A stretch of 64,000 nt of DNA, taken from contig JAHBUK010000008.1 of the NCBI GenBank assembly GCA_019638115.1, forward strand, positions 1 through 64,000. Reading direction: 5' to 3'. A program made the position numbers and the translations under genes. Below, in pieces: positions 8,462-17,186 of the stretch. The DNA comes from Flavobacteriales bacterium. GTDB taxonomy: Bacteria > Bacteroidota > Bacteroidia > Flavobacteriales_F > PHOS-HE28. Positions within the stretch are counted from its first letter, which is position 1; every line of letters starts with the position of its first letter. Under the pieces are notes generated by a model. It ran no database searches. It was not told the DNA's origin and saw only the letters and a list, made by a program, of their open reading frames with translations.

Positions 8462-10813
8462 ATGTCATTCCACACCATCATCTTTCGTTTCGTTGTGCTT
8501 AGCGCGTTGCTCTTGCTCACGGCTGTTGCGCATGCGCAGCCATGCGACCTGAGTCTGCGCGGCCGGGTCATCGACGATCACGACCGCACACCCCTGTCTT
8601 TCGCAGAGGTGTTCATCCCTGAATTGGGGCGCGGTGCGGTTTCGGACCTTGACGGGTACTACGTGATAAGCGGCCTGTGCCGGGGCACCTACCAATTGCG
8701 CGTGACCCATTTGGGTTGCGACCCGGTGGAACGCAAGGTGGTGCTGGATAGGGACCTTGTGATGGACCTTCGTTTGGAGCACCATGTGGAGGAGTTGCGC
8801 GAACTGGAAGTGATCAGTACGCGGCCGGATGAGAACGTGGGCCTTGCGCGGGAAGAGGTTGGCCGCACCGAGTTGGAGCTCAGTGCAGGACGCTCCTTCG
8901 CCGAGGTGCTGCACAACTTGCCGGGCGTTACACTGCTCAATTCAGGGCCCACCACCTCCAAAGTGGTCATTCAAGGGCACTCGGGCAACCGGGTGCTTAC
9001 GCTCAACCAAGGCATCCGGCAAGAGGATCAGCAATGGGGTGGTGATCATGCACCCAACATGGACCCCTTCACCGCCGATCGCATCACTGTGGTGAAAGGT
9101 GCCGCATCCGTGCAGTACGGGGCCGATGCCATCGGAGGGGTCATCCTCTCGGAGCCGGTGGAGTTGCCCAGGACCCCCGGTATCGGTGGGGAGGTCCGTG
9201 GAGTGGGCATCTACAACGGTCGCGGAGGAGGTGCTTCAGGCTCGCTGCACGGTGGGCTGCGCGGCATCCCGGGCTTCGGTTGGCGTGTGCAGGGCTCCGG
9301 CCGCATGCTCGGTGATCAACAAGCGCCGGAATATGTACTGAGCAACACCGGTCTGCGCGAAGCTGCCGGATCAGCATCCGTGGGAGTACAGCGGCATTGG
9401 GGTGGGGCCACGCTGTACTACAGTTGGTTCGGGCGCGATCTGGGCGTACTGCGCGCTGCGCACATCGGCAACCTCACCGACCTCAACAACGCCATCGCTT
9501 CCGGTCGTCCCTGGTTCGTTGCGCCATTCACCTACGATATCGGCAACCCGCATCAAACTGTGCAACACCACCTCTTCAAGGCCGAAGCCAAGTACCGTGT
9601 TTCCGATCGCAACATGATCCTGCTCACGTACGGTTATCAAGGCGATGAGCGCAAGGAGTTCGACAACCGGCGCGGGGCCTTGCGCGATCGCCCGTCCATC
9701 GACCTGTTCCTGGCCACGCATACGGGAGACGCCATCCTCAACCACTGGCTGGGCCCGCACATCCATGGCAAGGTGGGCGTCAACGTGGTGTACCAGGAGA
9801 ACTTCAACCAGCCGGGAACGGGCATCCGTCCGCTGATCCCCAACTACGCACGAACGAGTGGTGGTGTGTTCATCCTTGAGCATTTCCCCCTGCGCGATGA
9901 CCTGGAGTTGGAGGCTGGCGCCCGGTTGGAGGCCGCACACCTGCGGGTGGGCCGCTTCAATGCCGCCAACGAATACGAGACCCCCGAGCACCGATTCACC
10001 AACTACGCATTCAGTGCAGGTGGCAACTGGAGCATCCGGGACCACCTGCAACTGCGGGCCAACATCGGTTCCGCGTTCCGGCCGCCGCATGTGGTGGAAC
10101 TGTACAGCCAGGGCCTGCACCACGGCTCCGCCGCCATTGAGCGCGGCGATCCCACCTTGCCCGGGGAACGCTCCTTGAAGGCCACCACGGACCTGGCCGG
10201 ATCATGGTTCGAAGGCCGCTTGAAAGGATCCCTGTCCCTCTTCTGGGACCGCATCGATGACTACATCTACCTGCGTCCGGCAGGCACGCAGCTCACCATC
10301 CGCGGTGCCTTCCCGGTCTTTGACTACGTGGCCACGGATGCAATGCTGCATGGTGGTGATGCCACCGTGGAGTTCACCTTGCATGGGCCGTTCCGCGTGC
10401 GGGTGCGGGCGGGAACCGTGCGTGGCAGGGACCTCGGCACCAACGAATGGTTGTTCCAGATGCCTTCCGACCGTGTGGAGCAAACGCTGCTCTTCAACAA
10501 GGAGACCTGGGGACCACTGCGCGATGCGGAGATCGCGCTGAGCCTGCGCTCGGTGTTCCAGCAGCAGCGCATTCCTGTGGACCTGGACTTCATGGCCCCG
10601 CCCGCCACATACCAGCTTCTTGCGCTCTCCGTTTCCATGGCACGCCCGCTCGGAGACAATGAGCTGCGCTTCGGTTTGCAGGGTGCCAATTTGCTGAACG
10701 TTGCCTACCGGGACTACATGGACCGATTCCGATACTACGCCGATGCAGCAGGGACCGATCTCAGCCTCTGGGTCCGTTACGCCTTCGGTTCCCGGCCAAC
10801 GAACATCCCGTGA
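8462..10813 (+). CDS. TonB-dependent outer-membrane receptor with N-terminal CarboxypepD_reg-like domain
   Basis: This 783-residue protein has a signal peptide (residues 1-26, AHAQ). A CarboxypepD_reg-like beta-sandwich follows (about 28-115, SLRGRVIDDHDRTPLSFAEV, SDLDGYYVISGL), then a plug domain (about 140-225, LHNLPGVTLLNSG, VVIQGHSGNRVLTL, VVKGAASVQYGADAIGGVI) and a 22-strand-type barrel ending in an aromatic-rich strand. The family imports siderophores, metals, vitamins or oligomers using TonB energy. The plug carries GGDHAPNMDP and the barrel has the ERGDPTLPGERSLK motif seen in ZnuD-like and related receptors, so a metal substrate is plausible but unproven. There is no SusD partner, which argues against a glycan locus. 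A lipoprotein gene follows 38 bases later. Confidence 0.9.
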   Translation: MSFHTIIFRFVVLSALLLLTAVAHAQPCDLSLRGRVIDDHDRTPLSFAEVFIPELGRGAVSDLDGYYVISGLCRGTYQLRVTHLGCDPVERKVVLDRDLVMDLRLEHHVEELRELEVISTRPDENVGLAREEVGRTELELSAGRSFAEVLHNLPGVTLLNSGPTTSKVVIQGHSGNRVLTLNQGIRQEDQQWGGDHAPNMDPFTADRITVVKGAASVQYGADAIGGVILSEPVELPRTPGIGGEVRGVGIYNGRGGGASGSLHGGLRGIPGFGWRVQGSGRMLGDQQAPEYVLSNTGLREAAGSASVGVQRHWGGATLYYSWFGRDLGVLRAAHIGNLTDLNNAIASGRPWFVAPFTYDIGNPHQTVQHHLFKAEAKYRVSDRNMILLTYGYQGDERKEFDNRRGALRDRPSIDLFLATHTGDAILNHWLGPHIHGKVGVNVVYQENFNQPGTGIRPLIPNYARTSGGVFILEHFPLRDDLELEAGARLEAAHLRVGRFNAANEYETPEHRFTNYAFSAGGNWSIRDHLQLRANIGSAFRPPHVVELYSQGLHHGSAAIERGDPTLPGERSLKATTDLAGSWFEGRLKGSLSLFWDRIDDYIYLRPAGTQLTIRGAFPVFDYVATDAMLHGGDATVEFTLHGPFRVRVRAGTVRGRDLGTNEWLFQMPSDRVEQTLLFNKETWGPLRDAEIALSLRSVFQQQRIPVDLDFMAPPATYQLLALSVSMARPLGDNELRFGLQGANLLNVAYRDYMDRFRYYADAAGTDLSLWVRYAFGSRPTNIP

Positions 10814-10851
10814 ACCCGACCGACCTACCTTTAACCCTCAACACGTTCATC

Positions 10852-11439
10852 ATGCTCAAAACCATGCGACAGTTGCTTTTCCTTTCCCTGGCGTTCACGC
10901 TGGTGACCGCTTGCAAGAAGGACACGGAAGATCCCGTTCCGCCAACACCACCGCCGGCCGGCAATGAGCAGGAACTGATCACCACGCTCATCCTCACGTT
11001 CACTGATGCCGAAAACCCCTCAGAGACTTTCGAGCTGCGCTGGAGCGATCCGGATGGAGATGGAGGGAACGACCCGGTGATCACCGGCGACATCCTTCCG
11101 CAGAACCGTGCCTACAGCATGGCCGTGCGTGTGCTGGACGAAAGCGGTTCTTCACCCGTGGAACTCACCAACGAGATAGCCGCCGAGAAGGAGGAGCACC
11201 AGTTCTTCTTCCTGCCCAGCAATGTGAACCTCACGTTCTTCTATGCCGATCAGGATGCGAACGGCAACCCGGTGGGCCTGGCCAATACGGCCATTGCCGG
11301 TGGCCCCAGCCTGGGCAGCCTAACGGTGATCCTGCGCCACGAGCCCAACAAGGCAGGTGCGGGAGTTGCGTCAGGCGACCCGACCAATGCCGGTGGTGAT
11401 ACCGACATTGAAGTGACCCTGCCCGTGCGCGTGGATTGA
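10852..11439 (+). CDS. Lipoprotein encoded beside the TonB receptor
   Basis: From the ATG at 10852 this is a 195-residue protein with a lipoprotein signal (LAFTLVTAC lipobox, about residues 14-22), followed by a Pro-rich linker (DPVPPTPPPAGNEQE). The mature part has TLILTFTDAENPSETFELRWSDPDGDGG and a C-terminal ADIEVTLPVRVD-like strand. Proteins of this look are often found directly after TonB-dependent receptors in Bacteroidota, and automated pipelines sometimes label them as a type 1 periplasmic-binding fold; I cannot confirm that fold. It probably sits on the outer membrane and works with the receptor, perhaps in metal capture. An alternative ATG lies at 10864. Confidence 0.7.
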   Translation: MLKTMRQLLFLSLAFTLVTACKKDTEDPVPPTPPPAGNEQELITTLILTFTDAENPSETFELRWSDPDGDGGNDPVITGDILPQNRAYSMAVRVLDESGSSPVELTNEIAAEKEEHQFFFLPSNVNLTFFYADQDANGNPVGLANTAIAGGPSLGSLTVILRHEPNKAGAGVASGDPTNAGGDTDIEVTLPVRVD

Positions 11440-11494
11440 GCGCGTTACATATCACATTGAACTGCATTCCCGTTCCTGAGCAAATAGCTTGGGA

Positions 11495-12100
11495 ATGGGA
11501 ATGCGTCTTTACATAGGGTGCCTGCTGGCCTTCGGGCTGGGGGCGTGCCAGAGCAACGGGCAGGATGCGCTGACACCGGTGCAGGAACCGCAGGAGCTGG
11601 TGGTGTTGCCGCCCGTGCCGCTCCAGCGTTTGTTGGACAGCCTTTCAATAGCGCCGGAAAGCCTGCAACTGCGGGTGGAAAAGGCGGACAGGCGCATGCT
11701 TGTTCTGGCCCAGGGCAAAGTGCTGAAGGAATATGCCTGTGTGCTCGGGGAGAACCCGGCAGGGGACAAGCGCATGCAAGGGGACCGCCGCACACCCGAG
11801 GGCGAATTCACCTTCCGCGACAAGTACCCGCACCGCCAGTGGCACAAATTCGTGTGGATCGACTATCCCAATGCGACCAGTCGCGAGCGTTTCGCACAAC
11901 GCAAACGCAGCGGTGAGATCCCGGCCGATGCGCAGATCGGTGGTGAGATCGGCATCCACGGGGTGCCCGCAGGCATGGACCACTGGATCGTTCAAGGCCA
12001 GGATTGGACATGGGGCTGCATCGCCATGCGCAATGCCGACCTCGATGAGATCTACCCGCACATCAAGCCGGGCCGCACGGTGCTTACGATCGTGCCTTGA
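11495..12100 (+). CDS. L,D-transpeptidase family (YkuD) lipoprotein
   Basis: This 201-residue protein has a short lipoprotein signal (YIGCLLAFGLGAC). The YkuD catalytic region is visible: LRVEKADRRMLVLAQGKVLKEY, the GDKRMQGDRRTPEG substrate-loop segment, and the active-site pair IGIHGVP and TWGCIAMRNADLDEIY, corresponding to HG...SxGC(I/V)xM with Cys as nucleophile; the usual Ser of SxGC is Thr here. The family cross-links peptidoglycan through meso-DAP or attaches proteins to it. Two ATGs (11495 and 11501) are close together; I list the first. The gene converges on purE, with stop codons only 6 bases apart. Confidence 0.9.
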   Translation: MGMRLYIGCLLAFGLGACQSNGQDALTPVQEPQELVVLPPVPLQRLLDSLSIAPESLQLRVEKADRRMLVLAQGKVLKEYACVLGENPAGDKRMQGDRRTPEGEFTFRDKYPHRQWHKFVWIDYPNATSRERFAQRKRSGEIPADAQIGGEIGIHGVPAGMDHWIVQGQDWTWGCIAMRNADLDEIYPHIKPGRTVLTIVP

Positions 12101-12106
12101 GCGCGC

Positions 12107-12628
12107 TTAGCGATCGAAGCTGTTGGGGTAGTGCTGCTTCAAAGCGGTGATGCCGTCGCGCACTTTGTCCTCCTGCTCGCCTTTGAAGGAGGCCAGCTTC
12201 TCCGCGATCTTCGGGTCGGCGGTACCCAGGATCTGCACAGCAAGCAGGCCGGCGTTCCTTGAACCGTTCACGGCCACGGTGGCTACGGGCACTCCCGAAG
12301 GCATCTGCACGATGGAGAGCAGCGAATCCCAGCCATCGATGCTGTTGCGCGACTTGATGGGCACACCGATCACAGGCAGGGTTGTGAGCGATGCCACCAT
12401 GCCCGGCAGATGGGCGGCGCCACCAGCACCGGCAATGATCACCTTCAGACCCCGGTCGGCAGCGCTCTTCGCATAGGCGAACATGCGGTCCGGCGTGCGG
12501 TGTGCGCTCACCACGGTCAGCTCATGCGCAATGCCGAACTCGTTCATGGTGTCCACGGCCTCCCGCATGATCTCCAGGTCGCTGCGGCTTCCCATGATGA
12601 TGCCGACCAAGGGTGTTCCGTTCTCCAT
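12107..12628 (-). CDS. purE: N5-carboxyaminoimidazole ribonucleotide mutase
   Basis: This 173-residue enzyme converts N5-CAIR to CAIR in de novo purine synthesis. It shows the class I PurE motifs [13 protein letters not shown] near the N-terminus, [11 protein letters not shown] (about 39-49) with the catalytic His, [15 protein letters not shown] (about 66-80) and [15 protein letters not shown] near the end. Length is typical. It follows purK by 6 bases, forming a compact purKE operon, so PurK supplies its unstable substrate. Stop codons of purE and the convergent YkuD gene nearly touch. Confidence 0.97.
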   Translation of the reverse strand: MENGTPLVGIIMGSRSDLEIMREAVDTMNEFGIAHELTVVSAHRTPDRMFAYAKSAADRGLKVIIAGAGGAAHLPGMVASLTTLPVIGVPIKSRNSIDGWDSLLSIVQMPSGVPVATVAVNGSRNAGLLAVQILGTADPKIAEKLASFKGEQEDKVRDGITALKQHYPNSFDR

Positions 12629-12634
12629 GCTGGT

Positions 12635-13780
12635 TCAGTGTTCTTGCGGTTCGATGGGGACCACGCCAGCGTGCACCTTGGTGACGGCAATGGCCTGGTC
12701 CAGTTGATGATGGTCGCGGGCCACCACGGTGATGTGGCCCATTTTACGCCCGGTGCGGGTCTCGCGTTTGCCGTAAAGGTGCAGGTAGGTGGCGGGCATG
12801 TGCAGCACGTCATCCAATCCCTTCACGCGCGGCTCACCTTGGCCGCCTTCGCCCACCAGGTTCACCATGGCGGCATGCCCCAGCAGTTCGGTGGCGCCAA
12901 GCGGCCAGTTCATGTACAGGCGCAGGAGCTGGTCGAATTGGGAGCTGGGGCAGGCTTCGATGCTGTGGTGACCGCTGTTGTGCGCGCGGGGAGCGGTCTC
13001 GTTCACCAACAGCCGCCCATCCTTGGTCAGGAAGAGTTCCACCGCATAGATGCCCGCGGCACCGAAAGCCTCGGCCACCCGGCGTGCCAAGGCGATGGCC
13101 TCGCGGGACTGTTCAGGAGTGATCCGGGCCGGCGCACGCAGGTGGTCCACCAGGTTGAAGCGCGGGTCGAAGACCATCTCCACCGGGTCGTAGGTGCTCA
13201 TGGTACCCAGGGAGGAGCGCACCACGATAACGGCCAGTTCCAAGGCAATGTCCGCCCGGGCCTCCAACACGGAGGGGCCTGGGAAGGCCTTCGCCGCATC
13301 CGCAAGGGTGTTGATGGGCATCACGCCCTTGCCATCGTAGCCACCGGTTCGTGCTTTCAGGAAGGCAGGCAACAGCTGTGCATGATCGGCGATGCCGTCG
13401 GGGCCTTCCAACAGCACCGCATCGGGCGTGGGGAGGCCGTGGTCCAGGTAGAACTGTTTCTGAAGGCCCTTGTCCTGGATGATGCGCAACACCTCGGGGT
13501 CGGGGATCACCCGCTTGCCCATGGCCTTCAATTCCACCAAGGCCTCCACGCTCACGTGCTCGATCTCGATACCCACCACATCGGCATCCGCAGCGAATGC
13601 CAGCACGGTATCCCGGTCGCTGAATCGGCCTTGTACGAAGCGGTCCGCCAGCATCGCACAGGGTGCCTGTGGATCGGGGTCCAGCACGTGAACGGTCACA
13701 TCGTAGCGCAGGGCATTCTCAATGAACATGCGGCCCAACTGGCCTCCACCAAGCAATGCGATCACGGGTTTCCGCCCCAT
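12635..13780 (-). CDS. purK: N5-carboxyaminoimidazole ribonucleotide synthase
   Basis: This 381-residue ATP-grasp enzyme makes N5-CAIR from AIR, ATP and bicarbonate. It has the N-terminal LLGGGQLGRMF loop, a DPDPQAPC segment, the ATP-grasp region with KARTGGYDGKGV, and the C-terminal metal/substrate motif NETAPRAHNSGHHSIEACPSSQFDQLLR. Length is typical. It is the first gene of purKE. A perfect TATCTTTG box ends five bases before the ATG, which fixes the start and predicts a leaderless message. Confidence 0.97.
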   Translation of the reverse strand: MGRKPVIALLGGGQLGRMFIENALRYDVTVHVLDPDPQAPCAMLADRFVQGRFSDRDTVLAFAADADVVGIEIEHVSVEALVELKAMGKRVIPDPEVLRIIQDKGLQKQFYLDHGLPTPDAVLLEGPDGIADHAQLLPAFLKARTGGYDGKGVMPINTLADAAKAFPGPSVLEARADIALELAVIVVRSSLGTMSTYDPVEMVFDPRFNLVDHLRAPARITPEQSREAIALARRVAEAFGAAGIYAVELFLTKDGRLLVNETAPRAHNSGHHSIEACPSSQFDQLLRLYMNWPLGATELLGHAAMVNLVGEGGQGEPRVKGLDDVLHMPATYLHLYGKRETRTGRKMGHITVVARDHHQLDQAIAVTKVHAGVVPIEPQEH

Positions 13781-13785
13781 GGCGG

Positions 13786-13793
13786 CAAAGATA
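13786..13793 (-). promoter_or_regulatory. Perfect -7 box TATCTTTG for purKE
   Basis: It lies five bases before the purK ATG (13780). The expected start of transcription is at or next to the ATG. No -33 TTG is evident at the usual spacing. Confidence 0.6.
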
Positions 13794-13812
13794 GCCGCAG
13801 CGCGTTGGCGGA

Positions 13813-14430
13813 TCAGTAGCGCTTCCGCACCGTGCGTGATCGCTTGAGCTGGACCATGCGGTAACCGGCTGTTATTTGCGCCGCCTGGTTCTTCGGGTAA
13901 AAGCGGTCATCTTCCCGGAGCACGGGTGTCATGCCATTGTAGTAGCGCAGGCCGAGGTCCCATCCGTAGCGCATATCGATACCCAGCCCCAGGTTGAACC
14001 CGAAGTCGATGCTGTTGTAGTTCGCCGTGGTGTTCAGCCGTTCATCGCCTGCCTGTTGTTCCGCCAGGAGCAGCATACCGGTCTGTATGCCCCCTTGCAG
14101 GTTGAAGGTGTTGCCCATGAACCATTTCACGGAAATGGGCACCAGCATGGAAAGTGTGCGCACCTGGCTGTTGCTGCCATCGGATCCCTCGAACCTGGAC
14201 CCCATGGCCGCTACGAGCAATTCGGGCTGCACTTCCAATCTGGCACCCAGCCCAATGGGGGCGTAGGCTCCTATGAGCGCGCCCGGCAGCCAATTGCTGC
14301 GCAGTACTTCGGAATCCATTCTGCTCATCATCGCCCCTCCTTTCAGGCCGAGACCGGAGCGTTGGGCGTGCAGGGTGGATGTGCCGATCAGCAGAAGGGT
14401 AGCCGCCAACACGGCTTTCTTGGGTTGCAT
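13813..14430 (-). CDS. Outer-membrane beta-barrel protein (OmpA-like/PorT-fold small barrel)
   Basis: The ATG at 14430 gives a signal peptide (MQPKKAVLAATLLLIGTSTLHAQ) and a 205-residue protein. The mature part shows amphipathic strands and glycine-rich turns typical of small barrels (SGLGLKGGAMMSRM, ALIGAYAPIGLGARLEVQPELLVAAMG, NLQGGIQTGMLL, DFGFNLGLGIDMRYGWDLGLRYYNGM). It resembles the PF13568-type outer membrane beta-barrel proteins common in Bacteroidota. It ends with a basic tail (LKRSRTVRKRY) rather than a terminal aromatic beta-strand. Function unknown. An upstream ATG (14454) would add eight non-signal-like residues. Confidence 0.75.
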   Translation of the reverse strand: MQPKKAVLAATLLLIGTSTLHAQRSGLGLKGGAMMSRMDSEVLRSNWLPGALIGAYAPIGLGARLEVQPELLVAAMGSRFEGSDGSNSQVRTLSMLVPISVKWFMGNTFNLQGGIQTGMLLLAEQQAGDERLNTTANYNSIDFGFNLGLGIDMRYGWDLGLRYYNGMTPVLREDDRFYPKNQAAQITAGYRMVQLKRSRTVRKRY

Positions 14431-14528
14431 GGTGAACACGTTGATGTGTTCCATGCTCTACGCATGCCGCTTATGCAGGTTGCAGCGCCTGGTAGGAATT
14501 CCGACCAAGGTGTTCCTGCTTTCGACGA

Positions 14529-14544
14529 ATGCCCCAAAGGGCAT
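14529..14544 (-). terminator. Short hairpin after the M43 protease gene
   Basis: ATGCCC pairs with GGGCAT around a CAAA loop, 14 bases past the stop codon of the minus-strand protease gene. The stem is only six pairs and lacks a T tract. Confidence 0.3.
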
Positions 14545-14557
14545 GGTCGTTCCGCGA

Positions 14558-17155
14558 TCAATAAGTAGCACTCCGCACTTCCACGCGCAGCGTGTAGGAA
14601 GCATCGCCTTGTTGCACACGCACCAAGTAGCTGCCCGCGGCATAGCCCCGCACGTCGATCACCGGGCGGTCGTTTTGCACCAGCTGTGTGTCCACCAAGC
14701 GGCCGAGCATATCACGCATCTCCACGGTGGCCGGAGTTGCGTCCGGCAGGGTCAGCGTGAAGCTCTCCGCGGTCGGGTTGGGGTAGAGGCTCAAGGTGTT
14801 CGTGAGGCCATCCTCCAGGCCGGTGCTGGTGGTGATGGACACGGCATAGTCCTCGGTCTCTCCATAAACGTAGCTGAAGCAGGGATCAACGGGTGAGGGC
14901 TCACCGGTAAGGATGAACACTCCGCGCACGCGCAAACGGGCGGTTCCCAGCGTGGCATTGACCGGAACCATGAAAGTGATGCCTTGGGTCTCGAATGCTG
15001 AACTGGATGTCCACTCGCCAAGCTTCTCGCCCAGCACCAGGGTGCCGTTCTGGTCGTAGTCGATCCAAGCCGCGTAACGATCCGGGCTGTAGGCCCCACC
15101 TTGTATGTTGATGGTGTACGTGCTGCCACGCACCAAACTGGTGCTGTAGGTGCTCATGTAGTTCGTGTAGCTCGGTCCGTCCACGGCGCCCGAGTTGGTG
15201 TTCACGATGTTGCCCAAGGTCACCCCGTTGATGAAGTCCCCGTCCGAAGTGCCGTTCAAGCTGGTGGGTATGCAGGTGCCGCTGGCGGGTGCGGTGATCA
15301 CGATCCCGTAGTCCTCGGTCTCCCCGTATGCATAGTTGTAGCAGGGGTCGGTGGGGGAAGGCTCGCCGGACAAGTGGTACACGCCGCGCACACGCAAACG
15401 GGTGTTGCCCAATGTGGCGGTAACCGGCACGGTGAAGGTGATGATCTGGGTCTGGTTGCTGCCGGTGGTGGAGAACTCTCCCAGTTTTTCACTGAGCACC
15501 AGGTTGTTGTTCTGGTCGTAATCGATCCATGCCGCGTACTGGTCGGGTGCGTAAGTGCCACCTTGTATGGAAATGGAGTACGTGGCACCACGCTCCAGGC
15601 TGGTGGACCACTGGCTGCTGAAGTTCGTGTAGGTGGGTACGCCCACGCCACCGCTGTTCACGTTGTTTATGGTACCCAGGATCACGCTATTGATGAAGTC
15701 GCCATCGGCGGTTCCATTGGTGCTTGTTGGAATGCACAGGCCGGTGGGCGGCGCCGTGATCACGATGCCATAATCCTCGGTCTCTCCATACGCGTAATTG
15801 AAGCAGGGATCGGTAGGTACGGGCTCACCGGTATTGTGGTAAACGCCACGCACACGCAGCCGGGTGTTGCCCAAGGTGGCGGTGACCGGTACGGTGAAGG
15901 TGATGGTCTGGGTCTGGTTGCTGCCGGAAGTGGTGAATTCGCCCAGTTTTTCGCTCAGCACCAAGGAATTGTTCTGGTCATAATCGATCCAAGCAGCGTA
16001 ATGGTTGGGCGAATAGGTGCCCCCTTGGATGGATATGGTGTAGGTGTTACCGCGCTGCAGGCTGGTGGACCACTGGCTGCTGAAGTTGGTGTACGTAGGA
16101 ACGCCGACACCGCCGCTGTTCACGTTGTTGATGGTGCCCAGTGTAACTCCGTTGATGAAGTCGCCGTCAGCAGTGCCGTTGGTTGAGCTCGGAATGCAGA
16201 TGCCTGCCGGCGATTGGCCGCATCCGTTGGAGGTGAGCAGGCTGCTGCGAACACCGTTCAGCACCCCGTTCATGTAGTTGGATTGCTGCGGGGTGAACAT
16301 CGCGGAACAGTTGCTGTAGTCCATGAAGTTCTCGTACTGCGTGAGCACACCGCACTTCACCAGCCCGGTGTTGCTGCATGAAAAGGTGGGTGTGTCCGTG
16401 TTCGGGGTATCGGCAAAACCGTCATCACTGCCGCAACCACCGTTGCCCCAAGGGTGCAGAAGGCCGAGGTAATGTCCCACCTCGTGGGTGGCCGTGCGGG
16501 AACTCAGTGCCATGCCATATTGGTAGTCGATCACGATACCGTCTATGCTGCTGCCGACCATGCCACCCACCGGCAGGTAGGCATAACCCAAGGTGATGGA
16601 TCCGCCGCTTGCTCCACTGGTGATGTCGCATACCCAGATGTTCAAGTAGCGTGTGGGGTCCCACGGGCTACGGCCCAAGGGCGCCGATTTCATGGCATCG
16701 GTCTGGGTATCCGGGTTGAACCAGGTCTGGGTGGTCTGTGTGCGGGTGATGCCTTCGGTGGGGTTCCCTGCGGGGTCCAATTGGGCAAGGCAGAACTGGA
16801 TGCCCGTGTTGGCGATGCTGCCTTGGAACGTTGGCCGTACACCGCTCAGGTTGCTGTTGCTGGCGGAATAGTCCTGGTTCATTTGGTTCACCACCGCATT
16901 GATGGCCGATGCGGGGATGTTCTCGGCTGCGGTGTTCCACACCACGTGGAAAACCACAGGAATGATCTGGGAGCCACCCCGTTCCGTTTGGCTGGCTACT
17001 TGGGGCAACGCGCTGGCCAGGTCCGTAATGCCTTGTTGCTGCAGATACTGCTCGGAGATGCGATGCGCGGTGCATCGATCGCCATGTTCATGCGATTGGG
17101 CAGTAAGGGTGAAAGCACCAAGAATGGCAACGGGAAGGAGTAGTGTCCGCATCAT
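14558..17155 (-). CDS. M43 (pappalysin-like) zinc metalloprotease with three GEVED domains and a T9SS type A sorting domain
   Basis: From the ATG at 17155 the protein has 865 residues and a signal peptide ending at LTAQ. The catalytic domain (about residues 60-330) carries IIPVVFHVVW, the extended zinc motif HEVGHYLGLLH and the downstream DDGFADTPNTDTPTF region with Cys residues typical of cytophagalysin-type M43 proteases. Three tandem GEVED domains of about 150 residues follow, each beginning C(I)PxSxNGTxDGDFINxV and ending ETEDYGIxI; they may bind glycans or protein. The C-terminus (LSLYPNPTAESFTLTL, MRDMLGRLVDTQ, GYAAGSYLVRV) is a T9SS type A sorting domain. It is probably a secreted or surface protease. 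The start is fixed by a TATCTTCG box five bases upstream. Confidence 0.93.
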   Translation of the reverse strand: MMRTLLLPVAILGAFTLTAQSHEHGDRCTAHRISEQYLQQQGITDLASALPQVASQTERGGSQIIPVVFHVVWNTAAENIPASAINAVVNQMNQDYSASNSNLSGVRPTFQGSIANTGIQFCLAQLDPAGNPTEGITRTQTTQTWFNPDTQTDAMKSAPLGRSPWDPTRYLNIWVCDITSGASGGSITLGYAYLPVGGMVGSSIDGIVIDYQYGMALSSRTATHEVGHYLGLLHPWGNGGCGSDDGFADTPNTDTPTFSCSNTGLVKCGVLTQYENFMDYSNCSAMFTPQQSNYMNGVLNGVRSSLLTSNGCGQSPAGICIPSSTNGTADGDFINGVTLGTINNVNSGGVGVPTYTNFSSQWSTSLQRGNTYTISIQGGTYSPNHYAAWIDYDQNNSLVLSEKLGEFTTSGSNQTQTITFTVPVTATLGNTRLRVRGVYHNTGEPVPTDPCFNYAYGETEDYGIVITAPPTGLCIPTSTNGTADGDFINSVILGTINNVNSGGVGVPTYTNFSSQWSTSLERGATYSISIQGGTYAPDQYAAWIDYDQNNNLVLSEKLGEFSTTGSNQTQIITFTVPVTATLGNTRLRVRGVYHLSGEPSPTDPCYNYAYGETEDYGIVITAPASGTCIPTSLNGTSDGDFINGVTLGNIVNTNSGAVDGPSYTNYMSTYSTSLVRGSTYTINIQGGAYSPDRYAAWIDYDQNGTLVLGEKLGEWTSSSAFETQGITFMVPVNATLGTARLRVRGVFILTGEPSPVDPCFSYVYGETEDYAVSITTSTGLEDGLTNTLSLYPNPTAESFTLTLPDATPATVEMRDMLGRLVDTQLVQNDRPVIDVRGYAAGSYLVRVQQGDASYTLRVEVRSATY
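14835..16205 (-). repeat. Three tandem GEVED-domain coding repeats (about 450 bp each)
   Basis: Copies lie at roughly 16205-15755, 15745-15290 and 15280-14835. The first two are almost identical in protein sequence, while the third is more diverged. This indicates internal duplication in the protease gene. Confidence 0.8.
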
Positions 17156-17160
17156 GGCCG

Positions 17161-17168
17161 CGAAGATA
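17161..17168 (-). promoter_or_regulatory. -7 box TATCTTCG for the M43 protease gene
   Basis: This TAnnTTCG variant ends five bases before the ATG at 17155, predicting a leaderless transcript. Confidence 0.5.
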
Positions 17169-17186
17169 GTCCGCGATGCCAAGGGT

